Positions 43,625 through 52,833 of a stretch of 64,000 nucleotides of DNA are shown here, piece after piece; the stretch's first letter is position 1, and each line of letters begins with the position of its first letter. The stretch covers positions 1 through 64,000 of the forward strand of contig CALWUU010000007.1 of assembly GCA_944384835.1 (NCBI GenBank), read 5' to 3'. The DNA is from an uncultured Clostridia bacterium. GTDB lineage: Bacteria > Bacillota > Clostridia > Oscillospirales > Acutalibacteraceae. Made by a program: the position numbers and the translations under genes. The notes under the pieces were generated by a model. It saw only the letters and a program-made list of their open reading frames with translations. It was not told the origin of the DNA and searched no databases.

Positions 43625-45037
43625 ATGGTTTTTAGCAGTTTAAACTTCATGTTTGTATTTCTCCCTATTGTTTTTGGTATTTACTTTATCTCGCCCAGAA
43701 AAATAAGAAATTTTATTTTATTTATTGCGAGCTTAGTATTTTACGCGTGGGGAGAACCATTCTATGTAATCTTGATGTTATTTTCTACAATTTTAAATTT
43801 TGTGTATGGTGCCTTAGTACAAAAATATAAAGGAAAAACATCTGCAAAATGGATTTTAGCCAGTTCGGTTGTATTAAATTTAGGCATTCTCGGTTTTTTT
43901 AAATATACCGACTTTTTTATCGGCAATATCAATGCCTTGTTCGGAACAACTATTCCGTTAATTAATTTAACGCTGCCTATTGGCATTTCATTTTATACGT
44001 TCCAAATGATGTCCTATGTCATTGATGTGTACCGCGGTGACGCGGATGCTCAAAAAAACTTTGTGTCCTTTGGCGCATATGTTGCATTGTTTCCTCAGTT
44101 GGTTGCAGGTCCCATTGTACGGTATACTACCATTGCGGATCAACTGGAAAATCGCCGTGAAAATACGGATATGTTTGCTTATGGAATCAAACGGTTCGTG
44201 ACGGGTTTGGCAAAAAAGGTTTTGCTGGCCAATACCATTGGTCAGGTTTGGACGCAGCTTTCAGCTATGGACGTTTCCAGCATGAGTGTAGTTGGAACCT
44301 GGGTTGGCGCTTTGGCATTTACATTCCAAATTTACTTCGATTTTTCAGCTTATTCTGATATGGCCATTGGTCTTGGACAAATGCTTGGCTTTAAATTTCT
44401 TGAAAACTTTGATTATCCCTATATCTCCAAAAGCATCACGGAGTTTTGGCGCAGATGGCATATCTCACTGGGTACTTGGTTCAGGGAATATGTGTATATT
44501 CCCCTTGGCGGAAACAGAAAAGGTCTGGTACGCCAAATTTTTAATTTGCTTATCGTTTGGTTTTGTACGGGTTTCTGGCATGGCGCCAGTTGGAATTTTA
44601 TTATTTGGGGCGGATATTATGGTATTCTCCTGATTATAGAAAAACTGTTCCTGTTAAAGGTTCTGAAGAAAATTCCTGCGTTTTTCTCCCATGTTTATAC
44701 TTTATTTTTTGTTGTAATCGGTTGGGTTATTTTTGGTTTTGACGATATGTCAAAAGGCTGGGAGTATTTAAAAGGCATGTTTGGCTTTGGCGGCTTGCAG
44801 CTGGTGGATAATACGTCATTATATTTGCTGTTGTCCAACCTTGTGTTGATTCTTATTTTAATTGCCGCAAGTACACCGCTGCCTGCAAAATTAGGAAGAA
44901 AAATTATGTCTTTGGTACAAACCAAAACATGGGCTGCTATGATCATTGAGAATGCTTTTGTAATAGCAATATTTGTGGTTTCAGTTGCATTTTTGGTCAA
45001 CAGCACATACAACCCATTCTTGTATTTTAGATTCTAG
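43625..45037 (+). CDS. MBOAT O-acyltransferase (AlgI/DltB family)
   Basis: A 470-aa polytopic acyltransferase that moves an acyl group, usually acetyl, across the membrane to a surface polymer. About 11 helices; family core YPYISKSITEFWRRWHISLGTWFREYVYIPLGGNRKG and the catalytic-His region FCTGFWHGASWNFIIWG. N-terminal start MVFSSLNFMFVFLPIVF is typical of AlgI-like proteins. It is followed 11 bp later by a DHHW protein, its usual partner. The acceptor polymer is unknown; no polysaccharide genes are adjacent. Confidence 0.92.
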   Translation: MVFSSLNFMFVFLPIVFGIYFISPRKIRNFILFIASLVFYAWGEPFYVILMLFSTILNFVYGALVQKYKGKTSAKWILASSVVLNLGILGFFKYTDFFIGNINALFGTTIPLINLTLPIGISFYTFQMMSYVIDVYRGDADAQKNFVSFGAYVALFPQLVAGPIVRYTTIADQLENRRENTDMFAYGIKRFVTGLAKKVLLANTIGQVWTQLSAMDVSSMSVVGTWVGALAFTFQIYFDFSAYSDMAIGLGQMLGFKFLENFDYPYISKSITEFWRRWHISLGTWFREYVYIPLGGNRKGLVRQIFNLLIVWFCTGFWHGASWNFIIWGGYYGILLIIEKLFLLKVLKKIPAFFSHVYTLFFVVIGWVIFGFDDMSKGWEYLKGMFGFGGLQLVDNTSLYLLLSNLVLILILIAASTPLPAKLGRKIMSLVQTKTWAAMIIENAFVIAIFVVSVAFLVNSTYNPFLYFRF

Positions 45038-45048
45038 GAGGTGATTGT

Positions 45049-46224
45049 ATGAAAATACGTGCAAGAGTAATGACGATCATATTTGTACTTATTGTAGCTG
45101 CAATCGCCATCGTAAATGCGGCAATGCCGAAAAAGGATTTTTCTGAAAACGAGAACCGTGTACTGGCAGAGTTTCCTGAATTAACATGGGAAAGTTTATT
45201 TGTGGGAACTCCTACGGTAGATGAAACAGGTCGGGAAACAAAGCAAATTTGGACTACGGATTTTGAAACCTACATCTCTGACCATTTTATGTTCCGTGAC
45301 CAATGGGTGGGACTAAAATCTTTAGTGGAACTGGCAGCGCAGAAAAAGGATTCCGGCGGAGTATATTTCGCTAAAGACGGATATCTGATTGAACAGTTCT
45401 GGTCTTATGATAATGGCAGATTTCAAGGAAATTTAACAGCAGCAAAAGAATTTTCACAAATGGTGCAGGACAGATTTGGCATAGAAGTAAAAGCTATGAT
45501 TGTTTCCACTGCCAATGATATTTTAAAAGATAAACTTCCGTTGTTCGCTCCAGAAGTAGATCAGCAAGAGCTAATCGAACAAATGAAGGAAGCCTTGCCC
45601 GGCTTTATAGATGTAACAGATGCGCTCAATGCGCATAAAGAGGAAGGTGTTTTTTATAAAACGGACCACCACTGGACATCACTGGGAGTATATTATGCTT
45701 ATCAGGAGTTCTGTAAAGCAATGGGAATTGAGCAAAAACCGTTGTCCTGGTATCGGTCTGAGGTGCTTAGTGACCAATTTTTAGGAACGACGTATTCAAA
45801 GGCAAATCTCTATACGGTACAGCCTGAAACCATTATGTATTATAAGAATCCAAATGAATATCCTGTGGAAGTAGAGTATCGTGCAGGAGATAAAGTAACA
45901 GAGACTTCCAATTCTTTGATTGAAGAGAAATATTTAAGCGAGAAAGATAAATATTCGGCTTTCTTAAACGGAAATCAAGCCATCACAAAAATTACCACAA
46001 GTAATAAAAACGGAAAGAAACTGCTGATTATTAAGGACTCCTATGGAAACAGCTTTGCACCATTTGCGGTAAATGATTATGAAGAGGTACATATGATTGA
46101 TTTGCGCGCATATAGACAAAGTACTTTGGACTATATGGAGCAAAACGGCATTACAGACGTATTGATGCTTTATAATGTACAAAACTTTACGGAAGACTCC
46201 AATGTTTATCAGCTAACCAAATAA
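45049..46224 (+). CDS. DHHW-family protein (AlgJ/AlgX-like, SGNH-type)
   Basis: A 391-aa protein with an N-terminal membrane anchor (residues 7-26) and an extracellular domain. It shows YKTDHHWTSLGVYYAY at about 205, the DHHW motif, and IIKDSYGNSFAPF near 328, a SGNH-like nucleophile block (Ser in DSYGNS). Such proteins take acetyl groups delivered by an AlgI-like MBOAT protein and add them to a glycan. AGGAGG precedes ATG 45049. The pair ends with a strong terminator. Confidence 0.88.
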   Translation: MKIRARVMTIIFVLIVAAIAIVNAAMPKKDFSENENRVLAEFPELTWESLFVGTPTVDETGRETKQIWTTDFETYISDHFMFRDQWVGLKSLVELAAQKKDSGGVYFAKDGYLIEQFWSYDNGRFQGNLTAAKEFSQMVQDRFGIEVKAMIVSTANDILKDKLPLFAPEVDQQELIEQMKEALPGFIDVTDALNAHKEEGVFYKTDHHWTSLGVYYAYQEFCKAMGIEQKPLSWYRSEVLSDQFLGTTYSKANLYTVQPETIMYYKNPNEYPVEVEYRAGDKVTETSNSLIEEKYLSEKDKYSAFLNGNQAITKITTSNKNGKKLLIIKDSYGNSFAPFAVNDYEEVHMIDLRAYRQSTLDYMEQNGITDVLMLYNVQNFTEDSNVYQLTK

Positions 46225-46264
46225 GAATAAAAAAAGCTGCTTTATAAAGCAGCTTTTTTTATTC
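46225..46264. terminator. Terminator of the AlgI/DHHW pair
   Basis: A perfect 20+20 bp palindrome with T7. Confidence 0.9.
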
Positions 46265-46306
46265 ACCCGTTTTTCCTTAAAAATTTATAAGAGAATTTAT
46301 GTATGG

Positions 46307-46334
46307 TTGACTTCATATCAAAATTGCGTATATA
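46307..46334 (+). promoter_or_regulatory. Candidate promoter of def
   Basis: TTGACT (46307-46312), 16 bp, TATATA (46329-46334). It predicts a leader of about 215 nt; nothing else is recognised in 46265-46555. Confidence 0.45.
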
Positions 46335-46555
46335 GTATACATAAGATATACATTTAATATAGCACATGAAAAAATATAGAGAATAAAGCGGACGGATACA
46401 AATATCCTAGTGTAACAATTCAATATCGAACAGAAGCTTGAAAATACAAAAATGGATCTTGTGTTTTATAGTATCAGTATATGGAATGATTTATTCTGTA
46501 TTATTTAATTGGATGGAACTTAAGAGATGGTGCATAGCCGGAAAAGGAGAGAAGT

Positions 46556-47020
46556 ATGGCAATTCGAGAATTAAGATATAACGATGACCCTATTTTAAGA
46601 AAATCTTGCAGAGAAGTAGAAGAGGTCAATGACAGAGTACGGCAATTGCTAGATGATATGATGGATACCTTACACCACACGGAAAGCGGCGCGGCATTGG
46701 CAGCAAACCAAATTGGTATTTTAAGAAGGTTGGTTGTGATTGATTATTGCGGTCAGTATTTAAAGCTGGTGAATCCAAAGATCATGGAATCTCAAGGGGA
46801 ACAAGAATGTATTGAAGGATGTCTCAGTTTTCCAAATAGAGTGGCAAAAACCATTCGGCCTCAAACAGTTACGGTGAGGGCATTGGATGAATACGGAGAA
46901 GAGATTACAATTACAGGAGAAGGAGAAATGGCAAAGTGTTTATGCCATGAGCTGGATCATTTAGACGGAAAAGTATTTCTGGATCAAGCAGTAGAAGAAT
47001 TAGAACTATCTTTATCATAG
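46556..47020 (+). CDS. def: Peptide deformylase
   Basis: A 154-aa metalloenzyme removing the N-formyl group from nascent proteins. The three family motifs are present: motif I SGAALAANQIG (GxGLAAxQ variant, with Ala for Leu before Ala), motif II EGCLSFP with the metal Cys, motif III CHELDHLDG with the two metal His and catalytic Glu. AAAGGAGAG precedes ATG 46556. It is isolated from the usual fmt neighbour. Confidence 0.95.
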   Translation: MAIRELRYNDDPILRKSCREVEEVNDRVRQLLDDMMDTLHHTESGAALAANQIGILRRLVVIDYCGQYLKLVNPKIMESQGEQECIEGCLSFPNRVAKTIRPQTVTVRALDEYGEEITITGEGEMAKCLCHELDHLDGKVFLDQAVEELELSLS

Positions 47021-47052
47021 AGGTCGTTTTTATCCATAGAATCATAAATCGC

Positions 47053-47102
47053 AAATAAAAAGGGAGACAGATGTATGGCATTTTCTGTCTCCCTTTTTAT
47101 TT
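47053..47102. terminator. Terminator of def
   Basis: A perfect 18-bp stem (47053-47070 with 47085-47102), T5, usable from both strands. Confidence 0.88.
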
Positions 47103-47220
47103 ATACTTGTGTAGAATAAAAGTAATATCAATGCGATATTTTTGGCGTACGAAATCTAATAGATGATTGCTTATAAAGATTCCATATTGGAATTTGATAC
47201 AACCTTTTTGAATACATTTT

Positions 47221-47484
47221 TTAAATACTTCTATGAACAATTTCAACAGTCGTGATGATATCTCTAATTTTAGTACCGTCAATGGTATACTCCAGCGCTT
47301 CATCCGGCGTTTGATATACTTTTTCTGTTTCATCGTGGTAAGACTGCGCTACATAAATACCATCGTCAAAAAGGAAGATACCGTATTCTTTTCCTTTATA
47401 TTCAAATACAATTTCTCTGCCTCGCAGTAAAGAATCGCGAAAGTCGTCCAAGTCTTCAAATTTTGCAAATTTACCATTGTTCAT
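47221..47484 (-). CDS. Possible internally initiated 87-aa protein
   Basis: In frame with, and inside, the DUF4417 reading frame. ATG 47484 has AAAGGTG 9 nt upstream. The product (MNNGKFAKFEDLDDF to VEIVHRSI) is acidic and reads like a small stand-alone protein, perhaps immunity-like. Either an ancestral stop between the two was lost, or both a fusion and the short form are made. Which is true cannot be told from sequence. Confidence 0.4.
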   Translation of the reverse strand: MNNGKFAKFEDLDDFRDSLLRGREIVFEYKGKEYGIFLFDDGIYVAQSYHDETEKVYQTPDEALEYTIDGTKIRDIITTVEIVHRSI

Positions 47485-48489
47485 TTTTATTACACCTTTC
47501 AAACTAAAGAATTTATTTTTTTCACTGACCGGACGGCCGGGCCCCAAGGTCGGAGCTCCGTTTTCCTGCCAGATAACATCATGTTCATGCGGATCAAAGT
47601 GCTTTTTAGGATTTCCATGGGTTGAGTTATGACGTTCACTGGTTGCTCGTCCATCCTTTCCAATATAGGTAATAAAAGTATCTCCGTTGTCTTTAGTAGT
47701 TATTTTGGTTTCTCCCGGTTTGCCGAGAAATCGTTTGTCATCTTCTTTTTTCGGTTTCCATTGTCCGGAAGCTCTGCCCATACCCTTTTCGTTCAGCACA
47801 TAGCCACACTGTTTTACAATCAAATTACTGTTGCGAGGTATCTTTTTTTCACCGCAAATGTAATCTACCCATTTGGATAAACCGTTTGTTTTGGCATAAT
47901 CTACGGCAATGATGTTTCCTTCCATTTCTTTAAAAGGATCACCGTAACAAATGACGGTTTCCGGTTTTACCCGTTTTATCATTTCCTGATATCCGTGCAT
48001 AAACAGCTCTTTTTCAGTACGTACACCCAGTGTGGATACAGCGACAATAGAGCCTGTCTCCAAACCGTCAAAACAAAACCAAAAACTTTGTGGTGTTCCC
48101 CAGCAGACCGTCGGTATTACCGTAATGCCCTGAGATTGCAAATATGCGCCAACCCATCTGTTTCTGAATGTATTGTATAGCTGTAAAGCCATAAGCATTT
48201 CAGTGTACAGACTGTATTGAGGTGTTAACACCGCCCGATATTGCGCCAATTTTTTCACTCTGGGTTCAGGGTTGTTCCATAACACTTCGAATTTATAATC
48301 GTCCAAAAAGAAATGTACGATTGCATGGGTAAATTCTGTTTCTTCCGCTTTCACATGATCATAACCGATGAGCGTTACTGTTTCAACATTTACATGTTGT
48401 TTTTTCACAGTAGGAATCTCAAATACGCCTTCTCCTTTCAATTGATTCCTAAGAAACAACGCTTGATTACGAAATGCTTCGCTTGTCAA
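47221..48489 (-). CDS. DUF4417 protein fused to a downstream small-protein module
   Basis: A 422-aa frame. Residues 1-240 are a DUF4417 domain: RAVLTPQYSLYTEMLMALQL, RNRWVGAYLQSQGITVIP, CWGTPQSFWFCFDG, VAVSTLGVRTEKELF and VICYGDPFKEM. Residues 280-330 have a His-rich stretch (HNSTHGNPKKHFDPHEHDV) of a kind found in polymorphic-toxin-like proteins. Residues 336-422 (MNNGKFAKFEDLDDF onward) look like a separate small protein. AAAGGTG sits 9 nt before that internal ATG at 47484. Start TTG 48489 with AAGGAG. DUF4417 proteins are common on clostridial mobile elements; function unknown. Confidence 0.7.
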   Translation of the reverse strand: MTSEAFRNQALFLRNQLKGEGVFEIPTVKKQHVNVETVTLIGYDHVKAEETEFTHAIVHFFLDDYKFEVLWNNPEPRVKKLAQYRAVLTPQYSLYTEMLMALQLYNTFRNRWVGAYLQSQGITVIPTVCWGTPQSFWFCFDGLETGSIVAVSTLGVRTEKELFMHGYQEMIKRVKPETVICYGDPFKEMEGNIIAVDYAKTNGLSKWVDYICGEKKIPRNSNLIVKQCGYVLNEKGMGRASGQWKPKKEDDKRFLGKPGETKITTKDNGDTFITYIGKDGRATSERHNSTHGNPKKHFDPHEHDVIWQENGAPTLGPGRPVSEKNKFFSLKGVIKMNNGKFAKFEDLDDFRDSLLRGREIVFEYKGKEYGIFLFDDGIYVAQSYHDETEKVYQTPDEALEYTIDGTKIRDIITTVEIVHRSI

Positions 48490-48907
48490 AAAATCACTCC
48501 TTATTTAATAGTAAAGGAAAAAATCCTTCACTATACAGAGAAAAAAGTGATTTATTCGCCTAAATAGGGAAACTTTTTGAAAATTTGTCGGTTTTATTTT
48601 GAAAAACAGTAATATCGGACAGTTAAATTGACCATAGTACAATCATAAAGAACAGCGGCTTTGTCATAATAAACTGTTGTTTTTGTGATTGTTCCGATTT
48701 TCATTTCACAATGAAATCAGCTGATACATGCGCTTTTCGTCTATTTTTATTTTAATTAATTGTCTATCTCATTGTATACACATAAATCTAAGGGAGAGAA
48801 ATTTCTGCTCTTTACTTGATTATCAAAATATGTTCTGTATTTTTACAAAATTTTGCATGCAAAAGTTGTTGGAAAATAGGATTCATAATTAATTTACATT
48901 TTAAATA
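48490..48907. other. Non-coding gap before the heat-shock operon
   Basis: AT-rich; no gene or known RNA recognised. It must hold the minus-strand promoter of the DUF4417 gene, which I could not place. Confidence 0.4.
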
Positions 48908-48936
48908 TTGACTTTATGGGATTGAAATGATACATT
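48908..48936 (+). promoter_or_regulatory. Sigma-A promoter of the hrcA-grpE-dnaK operon
   Basis: TTGACT (48908-48913), 17 bp, TACATT (48931-48936), just upstream of CIRCE. Confidence 0.65.
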
Positions 48937-48948
48937 ATAAGTAAAGAT

Positions 48949-48975
48949 TTAGCACTCAATACATAAGAGTGCTAA
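48949..48975 (+). promoter_or_regulatory. CIRCE operator (HrcA binding site)
   Basis: TTAGCACTC, 9 nt, GAGTGCTAA: an exact match to the CIRCE consensus, located in the early transcribed region before hrcA. Confidence 0.97.
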
Positions 48976-49004
48976 AAGAGGTCTGACATAAAGAGGTGAG
49001 AGGG

Positions 49005-50060
49005 TTGGAGCTCAGCGAAAGAAAATTAAAGATTCTGGCGGCAATTGTAAACACATATGTGGAAACAGGAGAGCCGGTAGGCTCTAAATTGCTTGCGCTT
49101 GAATTGGGAGTTTCCTCTGCTACCATACGCAATGAAATGGCAAATCTGGTAGAAATGGGATACTTGCAGCAACCACATACTTCCGCCGGACGGATTCCTT
49201 CTCAAAAAGGATATCGTATGTATATAGACCATCTTATGCCGGCAGCCGCAATTACGGAAGAAGAACAAAAATATCTGGATGGCATGCTTATGGACAATGC
49301 TTATGACCCGGATAAATTGTTAAGCTGCGTATCGCAGCTGCTTGCAAACACTTCCAAATTTGCAGCGGTTTCCACTATGCCTTCAGGCAGCGGAGCGGTA
49401 ATTAGGGGTGTACAGTTTGTGCAAACCAGCCGCAGAACCGCAATGGTGATTTTAATTACCTCTACCGGTGTTATGAAAACCCGTGTATTTCGCTGTGATT
49501 TTGATATTACGGCAGAAATGCTGCGCATCTTTTTCCGTATTTTTAATGAAAAATTTGCTGGGTTGCCTGTGAACGCGGTGACGCCGGCGTTTATTCAATC
49601 TGTGGGCGTGTCCTTGGGAGAAATGGCTGTGTTAATGTCTTCTGCGCTGCTGGCTGTTTTAGAGGTTGCCAGAGATTGCATGCACGCTGAAATTAACTTA
49701 AAAGGCGAAACAAATTTGCTGTTTTATCCTGAGTTTCAGCTTGGAAATGTACGCCGCATTATGGACTTTTTGGAGAGTGAGCAAGAAGTTTCACGCTTTT
49801 TAACAAAAGGACTGGAACAGGAAGAAGGCGCAAACCCAAGAATTTCAAAAGCGCAGGTATTGATTGGAAGCGAAACCAATCGGCCTGAATTAAGTGATTC
49901 CAGTTTAATTATTGCACACTATTCCATAGGCGGTGAACATGCAGGTACAATTGGTATTATTGGTCCCACCAGAATGCATTACAGCAAATGGATCGCTCAT
50001 TTGGAGTATATATCCGATTCCGTTGGAAAAATGCTGACATCCTTGATGAAGGAACAATAA
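49005..50060 (+). CDS. hrcA: Heat-inducible transcription repressor HrcA
   Basis: A 351-aa repressor of chaperone genes that binds CIRCE. N-terminal winged helix LSERKLKILAAIVNTYVETGEPVGSKLLALE and SSATIRNEMANLVEMGYLQQPHTSAGRIPS; C-terminal GAF-like domain ends SIGGEHAGTIGIIGPTRMHYSKWI. The start is TTG 49005 with GAGGTG 6 nt upstream; the GTG at 48996 is part of that site. The perfect CIRCE upstream implies autoregulation. Confidence 0.95.
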   Translation: MELSERKLKILAAIVNTYVETGEPVGSKLLALELGVSSATIRNEMANLVEMGYLQQPHTSAGRIPSQKGYRMYIDHLMPAAAITEEEQKYLDGMLMDNAYDPDKLLSCVSQLLANTSKFAAVSTMPSGSGAVIRGVQFVQTSRRTAMVILITSTGVMKTRVFRCDFDITAEMLRIFFRIFNEKFAGLPVNAVTPAFIQSVGVSLGEMAVLMSSALLAVLEVARDCMHAEINLKGETNLLFYPEFQLGNVRRIMDFLESEQEVSRFLTKGLEQEEGANPRISKAQVLIGSETNRPELSDSSLIIAHYSIGGEHAGTIGIIGPTRMHYSKWIAHLEYISDSVGKMLTSLMKEQ

Positions 50061-50136
50061 TCAGTTACACATGTTTATTACTTTTATCATATAAAATATA
50101 AATATCTGAATTCTATCAGAGTAAGGAGGAATCGTT

Positions 50137-50688
50137 TTGGCGAAAAAAGAGAAAGAAGTCAAAAAAGAAACAGAGCAAACTCCGGAAGTTGAAACGGTCA
50201 GTCCAGACCAGTTAAAACAATTGCAAGAATCACTGGAAGCTTTACAAACAGAGCTGGAACAAGTAAAAAAAGCAAAAGAGGAAGAAAAAGACCAGTATAT
50301 GCGTGTGCTTGCGGAATATGATAATTACCGTAAGCGTACAGACAGAGAAAAAGCAGCCACTTATGATTCTGCTACTGCAGATGCGGTAGCACAGTTTTTA
50401 CCTGTTGTAGATAATATGGAATTGGCTTTGGCACAAACAGATTGTTCTGTTGAGGATTTGAGAAAAGGTGTACAAATGATTCAGAAAAATCTAAATGACA
50501 TCTTATCTAAATTGGGTGTTGCCGTTATGGGCACAGTGGGTGAACCGTTTAATCCGGAATATCACCAAGCGGTTTCTCATATTGAAGATGAATCTTTAGG
50601 TGAAAATGTAATTGCAACCGTTTATAGAAAAGGTTACCGTATTGGAGACAAAATTGTTCGTCATGCAACGGTAATTGTTGCAAACTAG
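50137..50688 (+). CDS. grpE: Nucleotide exchange factor GrpE
   Basis: A 183-aa DnaK nucleotide exchange factor. An acidic, disordered N-terminus and a long coiled coil (about 25-75) precede YMRVLAEYDNYRKRTDREK, LPVVDNMELAL and the C-terminal beta domain GYRIGDKIVRHATVIV. Start TTG 50137 with AAGGAGG at 8 nt. Part of hrcA-grpE-dnaK. Confidence 0.96.
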   Translation: MAKKEKEVKKETEQTPEVETVSPDQLKQLQESLEALQTELEQVKKAKEEEKDQYMRVLAEYDNYRKRTDREKAATYDSATADAVAQFLPVVDNMELALAQTDCSVEDLRKGVQMIQKNLNDILSKLGVAVMGTVGEPFNPEYHQAVSHIEDESLGENVIATVYRKGYRIGDKIVRHATVIVAN

Positions 50689-50747
50689 AACAAAGATTAC
50701 TTTTATTGCATTTTACTTTGTAAGATATATTTTGGAGGATTGATATT

Positions 50748-52607
50748 ATGGCAAAAACAATTGGCATTGACTTAGGTACTACAAACTCTTGCGTAGCAGT
50801 AATTGAAGGCGGCGAACCTGTTGTTATTCCAAACGCAGAAGGCGCAAGAACAACTCCTTCTGTCGTTGCATTTTCTAAAACAGGAGAAAGAATGATTGGC
50901 CAAGTTGCAAAACGTCAAGCAATTACAAATCCTGAACGTACAGTGGTATCCATTAAAAGAGAAATGGGTACAAACCATAAAGTGAATATTGACGGAAAAG
51001 CTTACACACCACAAGAAATTTCCGCAATGATTCTGCAAAAACTAAAAGCAGATGCAGAAGCTTATTTGGGTGATACCGTTTCCGCGGCTGTTATTACAGT
51101 GCCTGCATATTTTACAGACGCACAGCGCCAAGCTACAAAAGACGCAGGTAAAATTGCAGGTTTGGATGTAAAACGTATTATCAACGAGCCAACTGCTGCA
51201 GCTCTTTCCTATGGTATTGACAAAGGTGAAGATCAAAAGGTTATGGTTTATGACCTTGGCGGCGGTACCTTCGACGTTTCCATTATTGAAATGGGCGACG
51301 GTGTTCAAGAAGTTTTGGCTACCGCAGGTAACAACAAACTTGGTGGCGACGACTTCGATAAACGTATCTGTGATTGGATGATTGAAGAATTCAAAAAAGC
51401 AGAAGGCGTTGATTTAAGTGCTGATAAAATGGCAATGCAAAGATTGAGAGAAGCTGCAGAAAAAGCAAAAATTGAGCTTTCCGGTATGACCAATGCAGCA
51501 ATTAATCTTCCATTTATTACAGCAGACGCTACAGGTCCAAAACACTTGGATTTATCTCTTTCCAGAGCAAAATTCAATGAATTGACAGCTGATTTGGTTG
51601 AAGCTACTATGGAACCGGTTCGTCAAGCGCTGAAAGACTCCGGTCTTCAAATCGGCGATTTGAGCAAAGTATTGTTAGTTGGTGGTTCTACCAGAATTCC
51701 TGCTGTTCAAGAAGCAGTAAAGAAATTAACCGGAAAAGATCCATTTAAAGGCATTAACCCTGATGAATGCGTTGCTATGGGCGCCGCTTTGCAGGCAGGT
51801 GTTCTTGGCGGCGAGGTTCAAGGACTATTGCTGCTGGACGTTGCTCCTCTTTCTTTGGGTGTTGAAACCATGGGCGGTGTTATGACAAAAGTAATTGAAC
51901 GCAACACAACCATCCCAACTAAGAAAAGCCAAATTTTCTCCACTGCAGCTGACGGTCAAACTTCCGTAGAAGTTAACGTTTTGCAAGGTGAACGCGAATT
52001 TGCGCGTGACAACAAACAATTAGGTATCTTTAAACTGGACGGCATTGCTCCTGCTCCTCGCGGAATTCCTCAAATTGAAGTTACCTTTGATATTGACGCA
52101 AATGGTATCGTAAATGTATCCGCAAAGGATATGGCTACAGGAAAAGAGCAGAAAATTACAATCTCTTCCAGCACAAATATGAGCAAGGAAGAAGTAGAAA
52201 AAGCAGTTCAGGATGCAGAAAAATATGCTGCTGAAGATAAAAAGAAACGTGAAGAGGTTGATGCAAAAAATGAAGCTGAAAACCTATGCTTCTCAGCAGA
52301 AAAAGTAATTAAAGATGCCGGCGATAAAATTGACGAGGCAGATAAAAACGATATAAACCAAAAAATTGCCACATTAAGAGAAACCATTTCCGGCGGTAAT
52401 GTAGAAGCAATAAAATTGGGCACAGAAGATTTGCAAAAAGCAGTTTATGCTGTATCCGAAAAATTGTATAAAAATCAAGCTGGTCAGGCAAATCCGGCAG
52501 ATAATACAACTCCTCCGGCAGGCGATGCAAATGGCGCTGACGGTCAGGTATATGATGCTGATTTTAAAGATGTAGACAGCGATAAAAAAGACGGTGAAAA
52601 CAAATAA
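50748..52607 (+). CDS. dnaK: Chaperone protein DnaK (Hsp70)
   Basis: A 619-aa Hsp70. [13 protein letters not shown] at the N-terminus, [24 protein letters not shown], the linker [12 protein letters not shown] and a substrate domain with [12 protein letters not shown]. The lid is followed by a Gly/Asp-rich tail. GGAGG precedes ATG 50748. Lacks the insertion in the nucleotide domain seen in Gram-negative DnaK, as usual for Bacillota. Confidence 0.98.
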   Translation: MAKTIGIDLGTTNSCVAVIEGGEPVVIPNAEGARTTPSVVAFSKTGERMIGQVAKRQAITNPERTVVSIKREMGTNHKVNIDGKAYTPQEISAMILQKLKADAEAYLGDTVSAAVITVPAYFTDAQRQATKDAGKIAGLDVKRIINEPTAAALSYGIDKGEDQKVMVYDLGGGTFDVSIIEMGDGVQEVLATAGNNKLGGDDFDKRICDWMIEEFKKAEGVDLSADKMAMQRLREAAEKAKIELSGMTNAAINLPFITADATGPKHLDLSLSRAKFNELTADLVEATMEPVRQALKDSGLQIGDLSKVLLVGGSTRIPAVQEAVKKLTGKDPFKGINPDECVAMGAALQAGVLGGEVQGLLLLDVAPLSLGVETMGGVMTKVIERNTTIPTKKSQIFSTAADGQTSVEVNVLQGEREFARDNKQLGIFKLDGIAPAPRGIPQIEVTFDIDANGIVNVSAKDMATGKEQKITISSSTNMSKEEVEKAVQDAEKYAAEDKKKREEVDAKNEAENLCFSAEKVIKDAGDKIDEADKNDINQKIATLRETISGGNVEAIKLGTEDLQKAVYAVSEKLYKNQAGQANPADNTTPPAGDANGADGQVYDADFKDVDSDKKDGENK

Positions 52608-52656
52608 TCACATAAAATCACCTTTGATAATAAACACGCAATTATGCAACGAAACA

Positions 52657-52685
52657 TTGACTTTATACGATTTTTCGACTATGAT
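52657..52685 (+). promoter_or_regulatory. Separate promoter of dnaJ
   Basis: TTGACT (52657-52662), 17 bp, TATGAT (52680-52685). No CIRCE is present, so dnaJ may be expressed outside HrcA control as well as by read-through. Confidence 0.6.
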
Positions 52686-52691
52686 AAGTAG

Positions 52692-52769
52692 GTTGTATGT
52701 CAAGCGACAAAATTCGACATACAGCTTTTGAATCATAATATTGACAGTATGATGCGCATGTTTGCGCAT
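52692..52769 (+). promoter_or_regulatory. Two hairpins in the dnaJ leader
   Basis: A 10-bp stem (52692-52701 with 52716-52725, one G-T) followed by TTTT, and a 7-bp stem ATGCGCA/TGCGCAT at 52752-52769. The first is attenuator-like. Confidence 0.45.
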
Positions 52770-52833
52770 GTAAACATATATTAGGTCGAGTGAATGGATA
52801 GATTCATAAATCGTATTTTCAGGAGTGATGAGT

